In this document: positions 35,966 through 45,335 of the stretch, piece by piece
Numbering within the stretch: the first letter of the stretch is position 1
Layout of the letters: each line of letters opens with the position of its first letter
The notes under the pieces: model-generated
Told to the model about the DNA's origin: nothing
Databases searched by the model: none
What the model saw: the letters and a program-made list of their open reading frames with translations, nothing else
Translations under genes and position numbers: made by a program
Source of the DNA: Bacteroidota bacterium
GTDB lineage: Bacteria > Bacteroidota > Bacteroidia > M30B66
Length of the DNA: 64,000 bases
NCBI GenBank assembly: GCA_027490225.1
Contig: JAIXYK010000053.1
Span: forward strand, 52,422 to 116,421
Reading direction: 5' to 3'

Positions 35966-37066
35966 ATGTTTGTTAAGTTAAAATGCTCTTGTTTATTAGT
36001 GTTGCTTTTTATCTTGTTTTCCTCTCAGAAGATAAGTGCTCAAAGTGAGACTGTAGTTATAAAAAATTCATTATTGAGACTACCTAATCAGCAGTTTTAT
36101 CTTTTAGGAGTTTTAGATGGCAGATTAGATAAATCAGAGATTGGTTTTTTTACAAAGGGCCCTTTTAATAAGCAAGTTCCTGCCAATTTTAATGGCACTC
36201 TTGAGGATGCGTTTTCTTCGTATCTCAATTTTGCATTGAGCAAAGACTCAACAAAAACTCCAATTGTAATGAAAGTGATGAACTTCAAAATTTCAGAACG
36301 CGAAGATGGAACCGATGAAATTGGAAAGGCTGAATTGCAAGTCATATTTTATGTTTCCGATAAAGATAAGTTGGCGAAAGTATTTCAAACAGAAGCAGTG
36401 GCAGAAGAAAAAGGAGCTGACATCAGCTTGAGTCACGAAAGAAGAATTAGGAAAGTAATAGAGAATGTACTGATGGGGTTTAATAATAGTAACTGGCAAG
36501 AAACTCCGCTTGTTTATGAACCGATGTCATTGGTTAAATCGCAAACTACAGATGTTAAAGTTACTGATAATGTTTCCAGAAAAAAATGGAACAACATGGT
36601 AACAGGACATGCTGCATTTGGAACAAATTCCGAAGCTGGGTGGGGAGTATCTTATTATGGTTTCAAAACGAAAGAAAGCGGAGGGTGGTTTTTAACTTAT
36701 TCTGTTGCTTATGATAATTATGCCATAGATCCTAGCTTAATTATAAGGAAAGGATTCAATAGTTTTGATTTAAAGTATGGAAAAATTGGAGTAGGGTTAA
36801 TGAGAAGGCTTGGAGAAAAATTCCATTTTGCATTTAATGCCCTAGTTCCTGTTGGTAGTGAAAAGCTAACTAGGATACTTGAAACAGGGTCTGTATTAGA
36901 ATCAAGCAATATTGTTTTAGGGATAGAGCCTCAACAGTGTTTTTACTTTATAACAAAATCGAAAGTTAGTTTTGTTATGGGAGCGGGAATTTTTGAGCGT
37001 TTTACAACTTCTGAAGTTTATAATTTTGATTTGGGATTGAGAATAGAAGTTGGTATTAAGTTTTAA
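35966..37066 (+). CDS. Exported protein of unknown function, possibly outer-membrane
   Basis: 366 residues, signal peptide MFVKLKCSCLLVLLFILFSSQKISAQ. The N-terminal half (about 30-190) is mixed alpha/beta with no motif recognised. The C-terminal half (about 205-366) alternates aromatic and polar residues (GWGVSYYGFKTKESGGWFLT, YGKIGVGLMRRLGEKFHFAF, RIEVGIKF at the end), consistent with beta strands of a small outer-membrane barrel ending in an aromatic residue. Function unknown. It has its own promoter (35911-35940). Confidence 0.7.
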   Translation: MFVKLKCSCLLVLLFILFSSQKISAQSETVVIKNSLLRLPNQQFYLLGVLDGRLDKSEIGFFTKGPFNKQVPANFNGTLEDAFSSYLNFALSKDSTKTPIVMKVMNFKISEREDGTDEIGKAELQVIFYVSDKDKLAKVFQTEAVAEEKGADISLSHERRIRKVIENVLMGFNNSNWQETPLVYEPMSLVKSQTTDVKVTDNVSRKKWNNMVTGHAAFGTNSEAGWGVSYYGFKTKESGGWFLTYSVAYDNYAIDPSLIIRKGFNSFDLKYGKIGVGLMRRLGEKFHFAFNALVPVGSEKLTRILETGSVLESSNIVLGIEPQQCFYFITKSKVSFVMGAGIFERFTTSEVYNFDLGLRIEVGIKF

Positions 37067-37195
37067 GAAGGATTCACTTAAAAACGCTTAAAGAATTTTA
37101 GATGTGGTTTTGAGTTAAATTTTTGCTTTCTTATTCTGAACCTAGCATAAGCTGCATTTTGAGTCTTTGAATGATCCTTAAGAGGTCTTGAAAAA

Positions 37196-37699
37196 CTATT
37201 TTTTTGATTTACTTAATAAATATGACGATATCAAAAAAGAGAATAAGCCTCCAACCAAAATAATACTTAAGAAATAAACACATAAATAGACTTCTGTGTT
37301 ACTTAAAATAATTGCTGATGCATTTTGTTCATTCGCTATAATATGAAAAACTGCAAGGTTCGTATTATTTTCTCTCTGCCAAACAATTAACCTTTCTACC
37401 CAAAAAGGATTGATTTTATAAGCATAAATGAATAAAAAAAATGATGCGGGAGCTGAAGTTATTATTAATTGAAAAAGTCCTGATCTAATTCCTTTCCTTA
37501 AAGAAAAATGGCCGTTGTAATCTATTTCTTTTTCTCTCAAACCTAAAAACAACGAAAAAAAAAAAAAAAAAAATACAAAATAACTAGAATAATGTCCTAA
37601 TGCTAGATTTGTTGTGTGAAATCCGAGAATATATTGAATAAGTGTCCAACAAATAAGTAAGATTCCTGATAAAAATCCAAATTTAATTTCTGGCTTCAA
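37196..37699 (-). CDS. DUF4199 membrane protein containing a 19-base homopolymer
   Basis: 167 residues with four hydrophobic segments; MKPEIKFGFLSGILLICWTL and LREKEIDYNGHFSLRKGIRSG are typical of DUF4199, a Bacteroidota membrane family of unknown function. The second helix includes a run of phenylalanines (VFFFFFFSL) encoded by 19 consecutive A on the plus strand (37555-37573). A tract this long in a coding frame is prone to slippage, so the gene may switch on and off, or the count may be a sequencing error. With 19 bases the frame is open. Confidence 0.78.
   Translation of the reverse strand: MKPEIKFGFLSGILLICWTLIQYILGFHTTNLALGHYSSYFVFFFFFFSLFLGLREKEIDYNGHFSLRKGIRSGLFQLIITSAPASFFLFIYAYKINPFWVERLIVWQRENNTNLAVFHIIANEQNASAIILSNTEVYLCVYFLSIILVGGLFSFLISSYLLSKSKK
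37555..37573. repeat. Poly-A/poly-T homopolymer of 19 inside a coding frame
   Basis: An uninterrupted run of 19 A on the plus strand, within the DUF4199 gene. It is by far the longest homopolymer noticed in the window. Confidence 0.9.
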
Positions 37700-37750
37700 T
37701 TGCTGTATTTTGTGCTAATGTATGTATAAACATATAAAAATCAATATTAA

Positions 37751-37782
37751 TTGAGAAAAATCGTTTCAATTCCTTATTTTTG
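37751..37782 (+). promoter_or_regulatory. Promoter of the exported protein at 37806
   Basis: TTG 37751-37753, a 21-base spacer and TATTTTTG 37775-37782, a good match to the Bacteroidota consensus. The leader is about 17 bases. Confidence 0.65.
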
Positions 37783-37805
37783 AAAACCTAACAAAAGTAT
37801 CCAAG

Positions 37806-38261
37806 ATGAAAAGTTTTTTACCTGTTTTATTTCTTATTTTTCTAACCGCAACTCCTGTTTTTGCTCAAAAAAGCAAAAAAGGTTTTGAATATTCCGGAAC
37901 ACAAATTAGAAACTCATTTATTGGTAAAAGTAAAATGTTTTCTGAAGGAATTAAACCTGTTAACTATTCCATTTTTTGGAATAAGAAGAAGAATATAATA
38001 CAAGTGAATGCTGGTCCTGACGATAAATGGTACACCATAACTATTGAAAAGGTAGATACTGCCCAAGGTACACAAGTTCAAATTGGACGAATTACAACCT
38101 TGCCCGAAACAGCCGAAAATGTTAAAAAAGCAGATGCTGTTTGCGAGATTAAGTTTCAAATAGATAGAATTTACATTAAAATAGGAGACGCGAAAATTGA
38201 AGAATTTCTTTTAGATGGAGCAACCATTTGGGATGATCAGAAAATTACAAAGAGTAAGTAA
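37806..38261 (+). CDS. Small exported protein of unknown function
   Basis: 151 residues. The signal peptide MKSFLPVLFLIFLTATPVFA is followed by QKSKKGFEYSGTQIRNSF. The rest alternates charged and hydrophobic residues (NIIQVNAGPDDKWYTITIEK, CEIKFQIDRIYIKIGDAKIE), suggesting a beta-rich fold. No family recognised. Single gene with a strong predicted promoter; converges on ssb. Confidence 0.7.
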   Translation: MKSFLPVLFLIFLTATPVFAQKSKKGFEYSGTQIRNSFIGKSKMFSEGIKPVNYSIFWNKKKNIIQVNAGPDDKWYTITIEKVDTAQGTQVQIGRITTLPETAENVKKADAVCEIKFQIDRIYIKIGDAKIEEFLLDGATIWDDQKITKSK

Positions 38262-38407
38262 GAAATAGATTTTTTAAAATTTAACAAAATGAAATTAAGA
38301 TTTTAAGTGGATTTTTTTAAGATAATAAAATTCAAATAATCACTAATTTCTATTCTACAATTCATAAAAATTGCTTGTCTTTAAAACTAAATTATTGAAG
38401 TAATAAG

Positions 38408-38439
38408 GAGCATCCAATCTATTTCAAGATTGAATGCTC
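38408..38439. terminator. Hairpin between convergent genes, possible terminator
   Basis: Inverted repeat GAGCATcCAATCT (38408-38420) and AGATTGaATGCTC (38427-38439) with a 6-base loop, between the ends of the 37806 gene and ssb. The flanking T-run is weak, so termination is uncertain. Confidence 0.45.
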
Positions 38440-38457
38440 ATAAAAAAGTTAAACAGA

Positions 38458-38802
38458 CTACTTTACTTTCTTACTTCCTAACATCAATATTTCATTTACA
38501 TTGATTTCAGAAATGTATTTCTTGGAGCCATCCTTATCAGTATAGGATTTATTTATAATTTTACCCTCAAGAGCTACTTCAATTCCTTTTTCGAGAAATT
38601 TTTCAAAGAAATCTGCTGTTTTTCCCCAGGCGACCAAGTTGTGCCACTGCGTTTGAGTTACCTGATTACCATCTGCGTCTTTGTACTTATCGCTTGTTGC
38701 TAAAGATGCTTTGGCTAATTTTCTACCGCTGTTTAATTCTTTAATTTCCGGATTCGCGCCAAGATTACCAATCAAGCGGACCGAGTTACGTAAATTGTTC
38801 AT
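38458..38802 (-). CDS. ssb: Single-stranded DNA-binding protein
   Basis: 114 residues from ATG 38802 (MNNLRNSVRLIGNLGANPEI). A reading from 38898 adds 32 residues not found in the family. OB-fold signatures include RLIGNLGANPEIKELNSGRK, ASLATSDKYKD, TQWHNLVAWGKTADFFEKFL and GIEVALEGKIINKSYTDKDG. The protein ends in LMLGSKKVK, without the acidic DDxPF tail that recruits partner proteins in the main SSB, so this may be a short accessory paralogue. It binds ssDNA in replication or repair. The promoter is unclear; tandem AAACGTTTA palindromes lie upstream (38921-38950). Confidence 0.9.
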   Translation of the reverse strand: MNNLRNSVRLIGNLGANPEIKELNSGRKLAKASLATSDKYKDADGNQVTQTQWHNLVAWGKTADFFEKFLEKGIEVALEGKIINKSYTDKDGSKKYISEINVNEILMLGSKKVK

Positions 38803-38908
38803 TTTTCTAATTTTTAGATTGTTAATTAAAATTTTCTTGATTGAAAGAAAGGGTGCACCCACGTTCTGGAAATCAATTGACTTGACAAAAATCTTCACTC
38901 TTTCAGGA

Positions 38909-38950
38909 ATTAGTCGTATAGAAACGTTTATAAACGTTTATAAACGTTTA
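38909..38950. repeat. Tandem TAAACGTTTA palindromes, locus 1
   Basis: Three tandem copies of a 10-bp palindrome ((G)AAACGTTTA, TAAACGTTTA, TAAACGTTTA at 38921-38950). They are preceded by AATTAGTCGTAT (38909-38920), which recurs in opposite orientation next to the copy near 44661. The repeats lie in the divergent ssb / zinc-ribbon gene region. Confidence 0.7.
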
Positions 38951-39027
38951 AAGGTCCAATGCACTTGATTGTATTGAAAATATTTTATAAAATTGTGCTA
39001 TTATTAATCTTATAAATATTAAAAATT

Positions 39028-39396
39028 ATGTTAGTTAAAGAAAGAATTTGCCCAGAGTGCAAGGAGCCAATTATTGGCCGAAGTGACAAGAAATTTTGTG
39101 GTGATGTTTGCAGAACAGCTTATCATAACAACATCGCTAATCAAAGAGATTCATCTATGCGCGCAATCAACAAAGTATTACAAAAAAACAGATTGATACT
39201 TCTTGAAACAGAAGTCAATAGAAATGGTAATGCTCAAACTGATATTTATTTTCTTCAGGAACTTGGTTTTGATTTTTCCTATTACACGCATTGCAGGCCC
39301 GACAGAGCAGGGCAAGTAATAGTTTATTGCTATGAAGTTGGATATATAAGGAATGGTGAAGATCAAGTACAAATAGTTAGAAAAGATAGCAGGTAA
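39028..39396 (+). CDS. Small zinc-ribbon protein of unknown function
   Basis: 122 residues. The N-terminal zinc-ribbon has C8-P-E-C11 and C24-G-D-V-C28 in a pattern IxGRSDKKFCGDVCRTAYHN common in Bacteroidota proteins of unknown function. The C-terminal ~60 residues (QTDIYFLQELGFDFSYYTH onward) look beta-rich. It is probably a DNA- or RNA-associated protein by analogy with zinc ribbons, but no partner is shown. Divergent from ssb. A weak promoter (TTG 38965, TAAAATTG 38988-38995) may serve it. Confidence 0.75.
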   Translation: MLVKERICPECKEPIIGRSDKKFCGDVCRTAYHNNIANQRDSSMRAINKVLQKNRLILLETEVNRNGNAQTDIYFLQELGFDFSYYTHCRPDRAGQVIVYCYEVGYIRNGEDQVQIVRKDSR

Positions 39397-39469
39397 AGAA
39401 AATTTAGAGTTAGTTTATTGCATTGTTTTCTTGCTTATATTTGCAACTCAAAACCGTTCATTGAAGTAG

Positions 39470-39580
39470 CTTATCAAGAAAGACCGAGGGAAAAGGCCCA
39501 AAGACGTCTTGGCAACCGCTTTATGTTAGCATAATGGAAGGTGCCAATCCTCGCTGAATATTAATTCAGTGGCAGATAAG
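39470..39580 (+). promoter_or_regulatory. SAM-I (S-box) riboswitch upstream of metH
   Basis: P1 is formed by CTTATC (39470-39475) and GATAAG (39575-39580). Between them are the conserved S-box blocks AAGAAAGACCGAGGGAAAAG, GGCCC, then CTTGGCAACC, AAGGTGCCAATCC and GTGGCAGATAAG. This class binds S-adenosylmethionine and turns off methionine synthesis genes when SAM is abundant. The aptamer ends 71 bases before metH. The switch mechanism (terminator or translational) is not evident from the sequence. Confidence 0.93.
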
Positions 39581-39651
39581 ATGAAATAAACTCATTGAAA
39601 TCTTTTACGCCCTTACTTTCTTACCTGCTTCAGAACAATTAAAATTGTAGG

Positions 39652-42600
39652 ATGTCATTATTGCAAGATCAATTAAAGAAAAGAATACTCGTGTTAGATG
39701 GTGCAATGGGTACCATGATTCAACGCCATACACTCGAAGAAGAGGATTTTAGAGGCGATATATTTAAAAACCATGCATTCCCATTGAAAGGAAACAATGA
39801 TTTACTTTCATTGACTAGACCTGACATAATCCAAGGTATACATGAAGCTTATTTCGAAGCTGGTGCTGATATAGCAGAAACCAATACTTTCAGCGGTACT
39901 TCTGTTGCACAGGCAGATTATAGCTTAGAATATATCGTATATGAATTAAACGTGAAATCAGCGCAATTGGCCAAAAAAGCGGCCGATAAATACACAGCAT
40001 TACAACCAGACAAACCTCGTTTTGTAGCTGGTTCAATTGGACCAACAAACCGAACAGCTTCTATTTCTCCCGATGTAAATGACCCTGGTTACAGAGCAAT
40101 TACTTTTGACGATTTAGTTGAAGCTTATACCGAACAAATTCGTGGATTGATTGATGGAGGCGTAGATATTCTTTTGGTAGAAACCGTTTTTGATACGCTT
40201 AACTGCAAAGCTGCACTTTTTGCAATTGATAAATATTGCGAGAAAATTGGACGCGTAATGCCTGTTATGGTTTCTGGAACAATCACAGACCAAAGCGGAA
40301 GAACATTAACCGGACAAACAGCTGAAGCATTCTTGTATTCAGTATCACACATCGATTTGTTATCTGTAGGATTTAATTGTGCACTTGGAGCACGTCAATT
40401 AAAACCTTATGTGGAAACCTTGGCAAAAAATTCAAAATTCCGCATCAGTGCCCATCCGAATGCAGGTTTGCCAAATGCTTTCGGACAATATGACGAAACG
40501 CCAGAGCAAATGGGCGTTCAGATTCGTGAGTTTCTTGAAAGTAACATTGTAAATATTATTGGTGGGTGTTGCGGAACTACACCTGACCATATTCGTGAAA
40601 TTGCAAGAATTGCAAAAGAATATGCCCCACATCAGGCTGAAGAAATAGAAGAAATGCCATTCTATAGTGGACTTGAGCCAGTGTTGATTCGCAAAGAAAG
40701 TAATTTCATGAACATTGGAGAACGCACCAATGTAACAGGCTCTAGAAAATTTGCCAGACTTATTTTAGAGGGCAATTATGATGAAGCACTTACTGTTGCT
40801 TTGGACCAGGTTGAAGGTGGTGCTCAAGTGCTCGATATCAATATGGACGAGGGAATGCTAGATTCAGAAGCTGCCATGGTGAAGTTTTTGAATTTGATGG
40901 CTTCAGAACCAGATATTTCTCGTTTGCCTTTTATGATTGATTCTTCTAAATGGAGCGTGATTGAAGCAGGTTTGAAATGTGTACAGGGAAAATCTATTGT
41001 TAACTCTATCAGTTTAAAAGAAGGAGAAGAAAAATTCATTGAACAAGCCAAATTGGTAAAACGATACGGCGCTGCAGTTGTAGTAATGGCGTTTGATGAA
41101 GAAGGTCAAGCAGATAGCTACGAAAGACGCATCAGTATTTGCCAGCGTGCCTATGATATTTTGGTGAATGTGGTGAAAATGCATCCAACAGATATCATTT
41201 TTGACCCTAATATTTTAACAGTGGCAACAGGAATCGAGGAGCACAATAATTATGCAGTCGATTTTATTAAAGCCACAAAATGGATAAAAGAAAATCTGCC
41301 TGGAGCGAGTGTAAGTGGAGGAGTTTCAAATATTTCTTTCTCTTTCAGAGGAAATGATCGTGTGAGAGAAGCCATGCACTCTGCATTTTTATTTCATGCT
41401 ATTAAAGCTGGTCTAGACATGGGAATTGTGAATGCGGGGCAATTAGAAGTTTATGAGGAAATTCCAAAAGATTTATTGGAAAGAGTAGAAGATGTATTGT
41501 TGAATAGAAGAGACGATGCAACAGAGCGATTGGTAGAATTTGCTGAAACAATAAAATCAAAAGGTAAGGTTCAGGAAAAAGATGAGGAATGGAGAAAAAT
41601 GCCTGTGAATGAAAGATTATCTCATGCATTAATCAAAGGTATTGTAGAATATATTGATGAAGATACCGAAGAAGCTCGACAGCAATTTGAAAAGCCTTTG
41701 CAAGTAATTGAAGGTCCGTTAATGGATGGAATGAATATAGTTGGCGACCTATTTGGTGCAGGAAAAATGTTCCTTCCGCAGGTTGTTAAGTCTGCCAGAG
41801 TAATGAAAAAGTCTGTGGCTTATTTGTTACCTTTTATTGAAGCAGCTAAACAAGAAGGAGCTTCAAGTAGTAATGGAAAAATACTCATGGCAACTGTAAA
41901 AGGAGATGTTCACGATATTGGTAAAAATATTGTGGGCGTTGTTTTAGGTTGCAATAATTACGAGATAGTTGATATGGGAGTAATGGTGCCTTATCAAAAA
42001 ATAATAGATAAAGCTATTGAGATTAATGCCGATATCATTGGATTAAGTGGATTAATTACGCCATCTCTCGATGAAATGGTAACTGTGGCCAAAGAAATGC
42101 AAAAAGCAGGTTTGAAAATTCCTTTGCTAATTGGAGGTGCTACTACATCTAAAACACATACAGCAGTTAAAATTTCGCAAAATTATTCAGGGCCAGTTGT
42201 CCATGTTTTAGATGCATCTCGTTCAGTTCCGGTTGCTGGTTCTTTGTTGAATAAAGAGTTGAGCCCCAGCTTTATGAATGAGTTGGATACCGAATACCAG
42301 CGCATTCGTGAGCAACATGCCAATAAAGTAAATCAAAAGGAATATGTTTCTATTGAGCAAGCGCGTAACAACAAAATAAAAATCGATTTTAAACAAGAAG
42401 ATTGCGCCGTTCCAAAGTTTACAGGAACCAAGGTTTTTCTTAATTACGATTTAGCTGAATTGGCTGAATGTATTGATTGGACGCCATTTTTCTCTACCTG
42501 GGAATTGTACGGAAAGTATCCAGCAATATTAACAGATGAAGTAGTAGGTGCGGAAGCAACTAAACTTTTTGCTGACGCCAAGAAAATGTTGAAAGATGTT

Positions 42601-43338
42601 GTTGAAGGAAAATGGCTTCAAGCGAATGCTGTTATTGGTTTATGGCCTGCAAATGCCGTGGGCGATGACATTGAATTGTACCAAAATGAACAGCGTAACT
42701 TGCTATTAAATACAGTTCATACTTTAAGACAACAAAATAAGAAAGCAGCTTCTCAAGCTAATTATGCATTGAGCGATTTTGTGGCACCAAAAGAATCAGG
42801 AATTGTTGATTACATTGGTGGTTTTGCGGTTACCGCCGGAATTGGAATAGAAGAACACATTGCTCGTTTTGAAGCAAATCACGATGATTATAATTCTATT
42901 ATGATAAAAGCCATTGCCGATAGATTAGCAGAAGCATTCGCTGAACGCATGCACCAACGCATTCGCACCGAATTCTGGGGCTATGCCGACGAAAGTAATC
43001 TTACTGTAGAGCAATTAATAACTGAGCAATACAGAGGAATACGTCCTGCTCCAGGTTATCCGGCTTGTCCTGACCATACAGAAAAGGAAATACTATTCAA
43101 CTTGTTAAATGCAACTGAATCAACAGGTATTACCTTAACAGAAAGTTTTGCCATGTTACCAACTGCAGCAGTTAGTGGCTGGTATTTCGGACATCCTGAA
43201 AGCAAGTATTTTGGTTTAGGTAAAATCAACAAAGACCAAGTGGTAGATTATGCTAAACGCAAGAATATGCCTTTAGAAGATATAGAAAGATGGTTGAGTC
43301 CTGTTTTGGCTTATGAGCCTGGTTTGGTGGTGGCGTAA
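39652..43338 (+). CDS. metH: Cobalamin-dependent methionine synthase, full length
   Basis: 1228 residues, all four modules present. The homocysteine-binding domain has zinc ligands C243, C306 and C307 ([20 protein letters not shown]). The pterin/methyl-THF-binding domain follows (about 345-620, [26 protein letters not shown]). The cap and Rossmann B12-binding domains have DVHDIGKNI (752-760) with lower-ligand H754. The C-terminal SAM-binding reactivation domain (about 910-1228) has [15 protein letters not shown]. It transfers a methyl group from methyl-THF to homocysteine via cobalamin. It is preceded by the SAM-I riboswitch at 39470, which fits its role. The short gap to ispB (9 bases, convergent) is notable. 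Confidence 0.97.
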   Translation: MSLLQDQLKKRILVLDGAMGTMIQRHTLEEEDFRGDIFKNHAFPLKGNNDLLSLTRPDIIQGIHEAYFEAGADIAETNTFSGTSVAQADYSLEYIVYELNVKSAQLAKKAADKYTALQPDKPRFVAGSIGPTNRTASISPDVNDPGYRAITFDDLVEAYTEQIRGLIDGGVDILLVETVFDTLNCKAALFAIDKYCEKIGRVMPVMVSGTITDQSGRTLTGQTAEAFLYSVSHIDLLSVGFNCALGARQLKPYVETLAKNSKFRISAHPNAGLPNAFGQYDETPEQMGVQIREFLESNIVNIIGGCCGTTPDHIREIARIAKEYAPHQAEEIEEMPFYSGLEPVLIRKESNFMNIGERTNVTGSRKFARLILEGNYDEALTVALDQVEGGAQVLDINMDEGMLDSEAAMVKFLNLMASEPDISRLPFMIDSSKWSVIEAGLKCVQGKSIVNSISLKEGEEKFIEQAKLVKRYGAAVVVMAFDEEGQADSYERRISICQRAYDILVNVVKMHPTDIIFDPNILTVATGIEEHNNYAVDFIKATKWIKENLPGASVSGGVSNISFSFRGNDRVREAMHSAFLFHAIKAGLDMGIVNAGQLEVYEEIPKDLLERVEDVLLNRRDDATERLVEFAETIKSKGKVQEKDEEWRKMPVNERLSHALIKGIVEYIDEDTEEARQQFEKPLQVIEGPLMDGMNIVGDLFGAGKMFLPQVVKSARVMKKSVAYLLPFIEAAKQEGASSSNGKILMATVKGDVHDIGKNIVGVVLGCNNYEIVDMGVMVPYQKIIDKAIEINADIIGLSGLITPSLDEMVTVAKEMQKAGLKIPLLIGGATTSKTHTAVKISQNYSGPVVHVLDASRSVPVAGSLLNKELSPSFMNELDTEYQRIREQHANKVNQKEYVSIEQARNNKIKIDFKQEDCAVPKFTGTKVFLNYDLAELAECIDWTPFFSTWELYGKYPAILTDEVVGAEATKLFADAKKMLKDVVEGKWLQANAVIGLWPANAVGDDIELYQNEQRNLLLNTVHTLRQQNKKAASQANYALSDFVAPKESGIVDYIGGFAVTAGIGIEEHIARFEANHDDYNSIMIKAIADRLAEAFAERMHQRIRTEFWGYADESNLTVEQLITEQYRGIRPAPGYPACPDHTEKEILFNLLNATESTGITLTESFAMLPTAAVSGWYFGHPESKYFGLGKINKDQVVDYAKRKNMPLEDIERWLSPVLAYEPGLVVA

Positions 43339-43347
43339 GCCATTTTT

Positions 43348-44331
43348 CTACCTTTCTCTATCAACAGTAAATTTTACTAAGTCAATAAAGGAAGTTTTAT
43401 ACTCACTTTCCGGAAAAGCATCCAATGCCTTTAGCGCCTTATCGCGGTAAAATTGCATTTTTTCTGTGGCATATTTTATACCGTTTCCTGCGCGTACCAG
43501 GTCAATCACTTGCTGAACTCTTTTGGGTTCAGTATTGTGATTTTTTATGATATTTATAATTAAGCGCTTTTGTTCTTTGTCGCTATTAGACAAAGTGTAA
43601 ATCAAAGGCAAAGTCATTTTGCGCTCTTTAATATCTATGCCTGTTGGTTTGCCAATGGCAGAACTTCCGGCATAATCAAAAAGGTCGTCTTTTATTTGAA
43701 ATGCAATGCCAATATCTTCACCAATTTGTTTCATTGCGCTAATCACCTCTTCGGTACTACCAGCAGAACTGGCGCCACTGGCGCAACATGAGGCTATTAA
43801 TGTGGCTGTTTTCTGTCGAATTATGTCAAAGTATACAGATTCGTCGATATCTAATCTCCGAGCTTTTTCTATTTGCAAAAGTTCTCCTTCACTCATTTCG
43901 CGCACCGAATTACTTACAATTTGCAATAACCTGAATTCAGAAAAATCAACCGAAAGCAACAAACCGCGAGAAAGCAAATAGTCGCCCACGAGAACAGCAA
44001 TTTTGTTTTTCCAAAGTGCATTTACAGAGAAGAATCCACGACGCTCGTTGGCATCATCTACCACATCGTCGTGCACCAAGGTGGCTGTATGCAGTAATTC
44101 AATCATAGAAGCCGCTCGGTAAGTACTTTCTGTAATGCCGCCGCATAAGCCGGCCGATAAAAAAACAAACATTGGTCTTACCTGTTTGCCTTTTCTTTTT
44201 ACAATATAATAGGTTATTTTGTCAAGCAGCGGCACGGTACTTTTCATAGATTCTTTGAATTTCACTTCAAATTCATCCATTTCCTTGGCAATAGGTGCTT
44301 TTATCTTATTGAGGCCCGACATTTCCGCCAA
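43348..44331 (-). CDS. Polyprenyl diphosphate synthase
   Basis: 327 residues. trans-Isoprenyl diphosphate synthase with both aspartate motifs: DDVVD (88-92, LVHDDVVDDANERRG) and DDLFD (215-219, FQIKDDLFDYAG), plus GKQVRPMF and the QKTATL motif. The residues before the first Asp motif are small, typical of long-chain (octaprenyl/solanesyl-type) enzymes that make the menaquinone side chain, but product length cannot be fixed from sequence. ispB/hepT-like naming is possible. It converges on metH with 9 bases between. Confidence 0.9.
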   Translation of the reverse strand: MAEMSGLNKIKAPIAKEMDEFEVKFKESMKSTVPLLDKITYYIVKRKGKQVRPMFVFLSAGLCGGITESTYRAASMIELLHTATLVHDDVVDDANERRGFFSVNALWKNKIAVLVGDYLLSRGLLLSVDFSEFRLLQIVSNSVREMSEGELLQIEKARRLDIDESVYFDIIRQKTATLIASCCASGASSAGSTEEVISAMKQIGEDIGIAFQIKDDLFDYAGSSAIGKPTGIDIKERKMTLPLIYTLSNSDKEQKRLIINIIKNHNTEPKRVQQVIDLVRAGNGIKYATEKMQFYRDKALKALDAFPESEYKTSFIDLVKFTVDRER

Positions 44332-44421
44332 AAATAACGTTTGTAATGCAATGAATTACTATTGTTCAATAAAATATTTGGGCACTCCCCGCGATTACAT
44401 GTTTTTACTTTTGAGCATATA
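44332..44421. other. 5' region of the polyprenyl synthase gene
   Basis: No clear promoter element was recognised; the region leads into the repeat-rich stretch 44422-45416. Confidence 0.3.
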
Positions 44422-44494
44422 GGGCGGGTCGCGTTTTCGGCCATAGTTGCCTCCTTTGTCGGCAAGCTATCTGCCTCAACCGCTAGTGCTTGGC
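44422..44494 (+). repeat. Interspersed repeat, copy A (inverted relative to copy B)
   Basis: GC-rich block GGGCGGGTCGCG...CATAGTTGC...GGCAAGCTA...TGCCTCAACCGC. It aligns over about 75 bases with the reverse complement of 45336-45416 (shared TTTCGGC, CAAGCTA/AAAGCTA and TGCCTCAA blocks). It resembles GC-rich intergenic repeats of the CGCTTTCGGCTATAGT type known to me from Bacteroidota genomes. Confidence 0.6.
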
Positions 44495-44539
44495 TGAAAG
44501 TATAAAAGAATATTTTGGTGAATAATTACTAAGGTGTAA

Positions 44540-44689
44540 TATCCAAAACATCACATTGATGAAAAAATAGGGGAAACTACATTTCCCACCCCAGTTCAAA
44601 TTTCGGAATTAAAGGGCTTTCATCCAACCGAAACTTTTCAAGAAATGTTTGAAAACTTAGCCGTTTATAAACGTTTAACATACGACTAA
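44540..44689 (+). other. Possible remnant of a coding sequence
   Basis: A 49-codon open stretch without a start codon, ending TAA at 44687-44689. Its translation includes PTPVQISELKGFHPTETFQE and ends VYKRLTYD. It reads like real protein but matches nothing I know, and the final part is encoded by the TAAACGTTTA palindrome. Possibly the tail of a degraded gene. Confidence 0.25.
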
Positions 44690-44692
44690 TTG
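44661..44692. repeat. TAAACGTTTA palindrome, locus 2
   Basis: CGTTTATAAACGTTTA at 44662-44677, followed by ATACGACTAATT (44680-44691). This is the reverse-complement arrangement of locus 1 (AATTAGTCGTAT then AAACGTTTA), so both parts are shared. Confidence 0.6.
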
Positions 44693-44789
44693 TAACCGTC
44701 ATCCTTAAATTGCTAAAGGGGAGGGGATGGAGTCCCCCTATTTTTTGGTTTTATTAAATTTCATAAAATATTTCTGAGAAGAAAAAATC

Positions 44790-44850
44790 ACTTCGACAAG
44801 CTCAGTGACCGCACTTCGGCAGGCTCACTTTGACAGGCTCAGTGACCGCA
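44790..44850. repeat. GACAAGCTCAGTGACC-type dispersed repeats
   Basis: Two imperfect copies of the unit CTTCGACAAGCTCAGTGACC (44791-44810; a second as TTTGACAGGCTCAGTGACC, about 44829-44847) around CTTCGGCAGGCTCA. This motif is a common short intergenic repeat in environmental bacterial genomes. Confidence 0.65.
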
Positions 44851-44989
44851 ATGAAACCATTTGCTCCATTCAAAAAAAATAGCAGAAAATACACTTCACA
44901 AAAAAAATAGCACAAAGAACACAGAGGTTGTTGCACTGAGAACACAGAGGAAAATTTTAGTAAAAAAACTTACCATATTTGGGCATAGT

Positions 44990-45265
44990 GAAAAAAGAAT
45001 CATCAGAATATTCATTTCAAAAAAAACTCAGTGCGCTCCGTGCGACAACCTCAGTGAGCTCCGTGAAAAAAGAATCATCAGAATATTCATTTCAAAAAAC
45101 CTCAGTGCGCTCCGTGCGACAACCTCAGTGAGCTACGTGAAAAAAGAATCATCAGAATATTCATTTCAAAAAAAACTCAGTGCGCTCCGTGCGACAACCT
45201 CAGTGCGCTCCGTGAAAAAGAATCATCAGTAAATACATCTCATAAAAAAAACACACTGTATTCCG
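44990..45265. repeat. Minisatellite of 74-75-bp units
   Basis: About 3.7 tandem copies starting at 44990, 45065, 45139 and 45214. Each unit runs AAAAAAGAATCATCAGAATA ... CTCAGTGCGCTCCGTGCGAC AACCTCAGTGAGCTCCGT. Units are almost identical. Related CACAGAGG/CTCAGTG fragments lie just upstream (44910-44950). No coding pattern is conserved between units. Confidence 0.75.
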
Positions 45266-45335
45266 TGAAACAAAAAAAACAGCGCTTCACCATAAAAATT
45301 CTGTTCAACCGCCCATAGCGCAATGCATAATAGGA

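Noticed and set aside
35964..35973. TATGTTTG at the start codon of the 35966 gene as its promoter
   Set aside because: It overlaps the ATG. A better placed TTG-N19-TACATTTG is at 35911-35940.
38803..38898. N-terminal extension of ssb from ATG 38898
   Set aside because: The added 32 residues are absent from the OB-fold SSB family and MNNLRNSV is a natural start.
44861..45232. A 123-codon open frame over the minisatellite
   Set aside because: It is made of the repeat units and does not resemble protein coding.
44990..45265. CRISPR array
   Set aside because: The units are 74-75 bp, nearly identical throughout, with no unique spacers.
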